Source: AB-137-C09 sp964458185 (lineage in GTDB: Bacteria > Pseudomonadota > Zetaproteobacteria > Mariprofundales > Mariprofundaceae). Taken from it: a DNA stretch of 64,000 bases. Numbering within the stretch: the stretch's first letter is position 1; each line of letters begins with the position of its first letter. The notes beneath the pieces are model-generated. The model did not search any database and had not been told where the DNA came from. It saw only the letters and a list, made by a program, of their open reading frames with translations. Of this stretch, positions 61,221 to 64,000 are shown piece after piece. The translations under genes and the position numbers were made by a program. The stretch spans positions 22,130 to 86,129 of the forward strand of contig CAYWFG010000004.1 of assembly GCA_964458185.1 (NCBI GenBank), in the 5' to 3' direction.

Positions 61221-63112
61221 TGGAAAAACGAGCCGAACAATTAACTTTAGCAGTATTGCTTTGTGGTGTGGCAGCATTGGCATTGTCTGATTTTGTCAGC
61301 CCTTTGTATTGGGGTTTATCGGTGGTAGCTGCGATGCTGCGTTTATGGCGAGGGTCAAGCTTGGCATTAACAGAAATGCAAGCCAGTATGATTGGTTGGT
61401 TTGGTTTTGTTTGGGTGGGCTTAGAGTTGATTTTAGGGCGCGCATGGATTGTTGCATTCACCGACTTTTTGTTAATTTTAGCCTTGGCAGTGGTCATTGA
61501 AGCAGCAACACCACGCAATCATTTACACCGTTTGCTCACAGGCACGTTTTTAATTCTCGCCGCATCGGTGTTGACCGATTCTTTTCTTTACGCGCTGCCG
61601 TTGGCTGCTTTTATGTGGTTTACATGGCGTGCGGCTCATTGCCTGTATATGCAAGGATTTCACGGTACTGTGCCACCGCCCCCGATACGCCAAGATTTAC
61701 GCTTGATGGTATACTTGATGCTGGGCGTAAGTTTTGTGTTTATTATCATGCCACGGTTTGATATGCAAAACTACTTAAAAGGCGTACAGCCACGCATGGC
61801 AACCAGTGGTTTTAATGATCAAGTTACCTTAGGCGCTTTTGCCAGATCATTGGATGCGACGGTCGCTTTTCGGGTAGAATCCATCAATACAGAGCCAACG
61901 GCATTTCGCAAAGCCATGATGGGGCGTTATTGGCGTGGCATCACCTTAAGCCAATACACAGGGCGGGGTTGGCAACGACAAGATACCCCCATGTTTAAAG
62001 AGTGGTCAGCCAATATGACCATGCATGTTGGCGGTAAGAAAGCTGCCAATGATGTCACGATTGCCGTGTTTCGTGAAGCCAGTGATCATGCTTTTATCTT
62101 TTTACCAGATGGCATCAAAGCGATGGAGCGGTTGCCGTACCGAGGCATGCAAGATGCCCATGGCGATGCTTATTTTAATAACCCACCATCAAGACGCTTA
62201 CGATTGATCATGCGGTTGGGCTATACGCATCATTCGCGCATGACCCTTGCGCCACCGACCTTGCGCGAAGCTGAAACAAGGCATAGCCCGCCTGCTATCG
62301 CAGCATGGGTAAAAACCGTGTTGGGCGATACCCCTTCACCGAATCAAGCCAGCATGATGGCTTTGCGGCAAGCATTGTTGCAATGGACGTACGATTTAAA
62401 CGCCCCCTTGGATGATGCACAGCCGATCACTTCTTTTATACAGAATCGCCGTGGTCATTGCGAGTTGTTTGCTACCACACTAGCACTAGCCGCACGAAAC
62501 ATTGGACTGCCTGCACGGGTGGTGAATGGTTATTATGGTGGCAAATGGAATGAAACAGGGCAATTTATTATTGTCCGTCAACAAGAAGCCCATAGCTGGA
62601 CGGAAGTGTGGCTTGATGGGCACTGGCAAGCGATGGATGCCACACCGCCCAGTCGTTGGGGTTTATCTGCCGTTCGTTTCCCTGCCTTTGATGATGTTTG
62701 GGAAAGTGTGCGCCTTAGTTGGTACCGTTATGTGCTAGAGTTTGAAAATGATGATCGGCGAGCGTTTTTTAATCAACTCATTCAATGGTTTCGCGCTGCA
62801 TTGCCCCGCCTTATTTTTTGGGGGACGGTATTGTTCAGTCTTTGGTGGAGCTGGCAGCTATGGCAGCAACGTCGTTCCGTGCGACGTTTTGAATGGCAGT
62901 TACGCATCGTTGACCGCTGGTTACGGCAGCATGGCATCAAACGTGATTCATGGCAGACTGTTCGATCCGTTAAGCAACCTGAAGGCATCAACACCACAGA
63001 ATGGCAGCAGTGGCTACAAGATTGGGAGCGTCAGTGTTATCAACCAATGGCTACGCCTTGGACATCATGGGTGTTGCGTAGGCGATTGAAAGCATTGGAT
63101 GCTTCTTATTAA
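61217..63112 (+). CDS. tgpA: TgpA-like membrane transglutaminase
   Basis: A 631-residue protein with five to seven N-terminal membrane helices (about 8-185), a periplasmic transglutaminase-like domain with the catalytic triad Cys (GHCELFATT), His (AHSWTEVWL) and Asp (MDATPPS) near residues 415-480, then a further membrane helix near 530 and a basic cytoplasmic tail. It matches TgpA of Pseudomonas aeruginosa in form, an essential periplasmic-facing enzyme thought to act on the cell envelope. It overlaps the DUF58 gene by 4 bp. An IS end starts at its stop codon. Confidence 0.88.
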   Translation: MMEKRAEQLTLAVLLCGVAALALSDFVSPLYWGLSVVAAMLRLWRGSSLALTEMQASMIGWFGFVWVGLELILGRAWIVAFTDFLLILALAVVIEAATPRNHLHRLLTGTFLILAASVLTDSFLYALPLAAFMWFTWRAAHCLYMQGFHGTVPPPPIRQDLRLMVYLMLGVSFVFIIMPRFDMQNYLKGVQPRMATSGFNDQVTLGAFARSLDATVAFRVESINTEPTAFRKAMMGRYWRGITLSQYTGRGWQRQDTPMFKEWSANMTMHVGGKKAANDVTIAVFREASDHAFIFLPDGIKAMERLPYRGMQDAHGDAYFNNPPSRRLRLIMRLGYTHHSRMTLAPPTLREAETRHSPPAIAAWVKTVLGDTPSPNQASMMALRQALLQWTYDLNAPLDDAQPITSFIQNRRGHCELFATTLALAARNIGLPARVVNGYYGGKWNETGQFIIVRQQEAHSWTEVWLDGHWQAMDATPPSRWGLSAVRFPAFDDVWESVRLSWYRYVLEFENDDRRAFFNQLIQWFRAALPRLIFWGTVLFSLWWSWQLWQQRRSVRRFEWQLRIVDRWLRQHGIKRDSWQTVRSVKQPEGINTTEWQQWLQDWERQCYQPMATPWTSWVLRRRLKALDASY

Positions 63113-63125
63113 CTGATGTTACGCA
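63110..63125 (+). mobile_element. Left end of an insertion sequence (16 bp)
   Basis: TAACTGATGTTACGCA overlaps the TAA stop of the transglutaminase gene and precedes a transposase start at 63156; a TATAAT (63143-63148) lies between them. The same 16 bases occur inverted at 17823-17838. It is probably the terminal inverted repeat of the element. Confidence 0.6.
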
Positions 63126-63155
63126 CTTGCATCTCTATCTGATATAATTCAGCGT

Positions 63156-63283
63156 ATGAAAAACATGAATCTATTTGATCTTTACATAGATTACTTAATC
63201 ACATCATTTGGGCAAACAACTGCTACAGGTCTTTCGGCGATGCTTGATGGTCAGGTAAGCCACGATCAAGTAACTCGACTTTT
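63156..63283 (+). pseudogene. Transposase N-terminus, cut off after about 42 codons
   Basis: The frame begins MKNMNLFDLYIDYLITSFGQ and continues to QVTRLL, the typical N-terminus of the DDE transposase also found at 4545-4733. From 63284 the sequence changes to that of a type I restriction gene. The match to 4666-4731 ends at this same position, so the joint marks a deletion or recombination. Confidence 0.8.
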
Positions 63284-63706
63284 ATTCTTGGATATACTGA
63301 TGAGGATCAAGGTGTTTATGAAGCCTCAAAGCATCCTGTGATTATTTTTGATGATTTTACAACGGCTAATAAATAGGTTGATTTTGACTTCAAAGCTAAA
63401 TCATCGGCAATGAAGATGATTACGTCAATTAACGAGGAAAAGTTCATGCTGAAGTATGTGTATTATTGGATGAATACATTGCCCGCGACCTCATAGATGG
63501 CGATCATAAACGGCAGTGGATTAGTAACTATCGCAATAAAAAAAATCCCCATCCCCTGCCCAAACAACCCCGAAAGATCGCTGGCGATACAGGGGGATAT
63601 TCTGCGGATTCTGGACGCTTTCACCGAGCTGACCGCCCGCAAAAAGCAATATGAATATTATCGTGATCTGCTGTTGAGCTTCCCCAAACCTGAGGCTGCG
63701 GCATAA
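63284..63706 (+). pseudogene. Remnant of a type I restriction specificity subunit (hsdS)
   Basis: Across several frames the translation reads GYTDEDQGVYEASKHPVIIFDDFTT, then VDFDFKAKSSAMKM (abbreviated), LKYVYYWMNTLP, DGDHKRQWISNYRNKK, IPIPCPNNPERSLAIQ and FTELTARKKQYEYYRDLLLSF, in that order. These are consecutive blocks of an HsdS target-recognition domain and its central conserved helix. A TAG interrupts the frame near 63375, with a frameshift near 63485 and another at the poly-A run near 63540. hsdM and hsdR are absent. The protein would have given DNA sequence specificity to a restriction-modification complex. Confidence 0.8.
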
Positions 63707-63707
63707 G

Positions 63708-64000
63708 ATGCTATCACAAAACCATCACTGCCGATCCATCCGATTAAAAGGATACGATTATGCACAGGCGGGGGCTTATTTTGTGACTATATGCACGCAG
63801 AACCGACACCATTTATATGGAAAAATCACGGTTGGAAAAATGATTGAACAATGGTATTGGAAATTATATATTTCCCGATATTCAATGCGACGAAATGGTA
63901 ATAATGCCCAACCATATCCATTTTATCATAATCAACGTAGGGGCAGACCTACGTGTCTGCCCTGATGACCTACGTGTCTGCCCTGATGACCTACGTGTCT
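63708..64000 (+). pseudogene. REP-associated tyrosine transposase (RAYT), frameshifted and cut by the window edge
   Basis: The frame starts with RSIRLKGYDYAQAGAYFVTICTQNR, shortened here to its recognisable parts SIRLKGYDY and GAYFVTICTQNR, which mark Y1/HUH REP transposases. Near 63875 a one-base shift at a TATATA run moves the reading to FPDIQCDEMVIMPNHIHF, containing the metal-binding HIH. The coding frame then runs into GADLRVCPDDLRVCPDD, encoded by REP-like repeats. The catalytic tyrosine would lie beyond the edge. It could be real and alive if the shift is a sequencing error. Confidence 0.8.
63949..64000. repeat. 21 bp tandem repeat, about 2.5 copies, REP-like
   Basis: CTACGTGTCTGCCCTGATGAC is repeated at 63949-63969 and 63970-63990 and continues at 63991 to the edge. 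Just before it, GGGGCAGAC (63940-63948) is the inverse of GTCTGCCC within the unit, giving a hairpin. The array probably continues outside the window. Its core matches the hairpin at 37234-37254. Confidence 0.85.

Noticed and set aside
63949..64000. A CRISPR array start
   Set aside because: The 21 bp units are directly adjacent with no spacers, read in frame within a transposase gene and contain a REP-like core.

Overview
The window is a gene-dense stretch (about 45% G+C by eye) of a Gram-negative proteobacterial chromosome. Supporting this are an accD-folC pair, MinCDE, TolQRA, type IV minor pilins, heptose and mannose sugar genes, dapD (succinylase route to lysine), leuCD, hemJ and fumC. 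The gene set is gamma- or zeta-proteobacterium-like; I cannot name the genus from sequence alone. Most genes are housekeeping, tightly packed, often with 1-16 bp overlaps, and most have clear Shine-Dalgarno sequences.

Layout. 0-4.4 kb: ppk2, an ABC exporter, rnhB and tRNA-Ser(GGA). 4.5-5.8 kb: a transposase remnant that has cut off a PAS sensor gene. 5.9-16 kb: queD-rsmB, 5'-nucleotidase, folC-accD, tRNA-Leu(UAA), an ODP-like diiron protein with a hybrid histidine kinase, rnr and tRNA-Leu(CAG). 16-17.9 kb: an island remnant at that tRNA, with a decayed integrase start, a lone polysaccharide flippase and an IS end. 17.9-30.6 kb: gmhB, dipeptide-type permeases, dapD, rng, an NDUFA9-like protein, plsY, a LysM protein, dprA, ybgC, ppk1 and manC. 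30.6-33.4 kb: a four-gene cassette (heme-oxygenase-like diiron enzyme, SDR, small outer-membrane barrel, periplasmic TPR protein). 33.4-37.2 kb: prfC and leuCD. 37.2-43.2 kb: a PfkB kinase and a four-gene signalling operon. 43.2-48.9 kb: minor pilins, PBP1A, radC. 48.9-55.9 kb: hemJ, fumC, accA, a WecA-like transferase, minCDE and a CinA-like protein. 56-63.1 kb: tolQRA, cbiX-globin and moxR-DUF58-tgpA. 63.1-64 kb: a junkyard of transposase, hsdS and REP-transposase (RAYT) remnants.

The strongest candidate for an undescribed system is the operon at 38.3-43.2 kb. It encodes a coiled-coil protein, an inner-membrane protein with a roadblock-like cytoplasmic region, five periplasmic repeats and a degenerate OmpA-like end, a Ras-like small GTPase, and a class III adenylate cyclase. 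A plausible reading is a cell-envelope sensor that controls cAMP through a small GTPase. Other points of note are the ODP-kinase pair (possible O2 or redox sensing), the leuC ribosome-binding site buried in a hairpin, a diiron-oxygenase/SDR cassette, and a RAYT gene whose coding sequence contains REP-like repeats resembling a hairpin 27 kb away.
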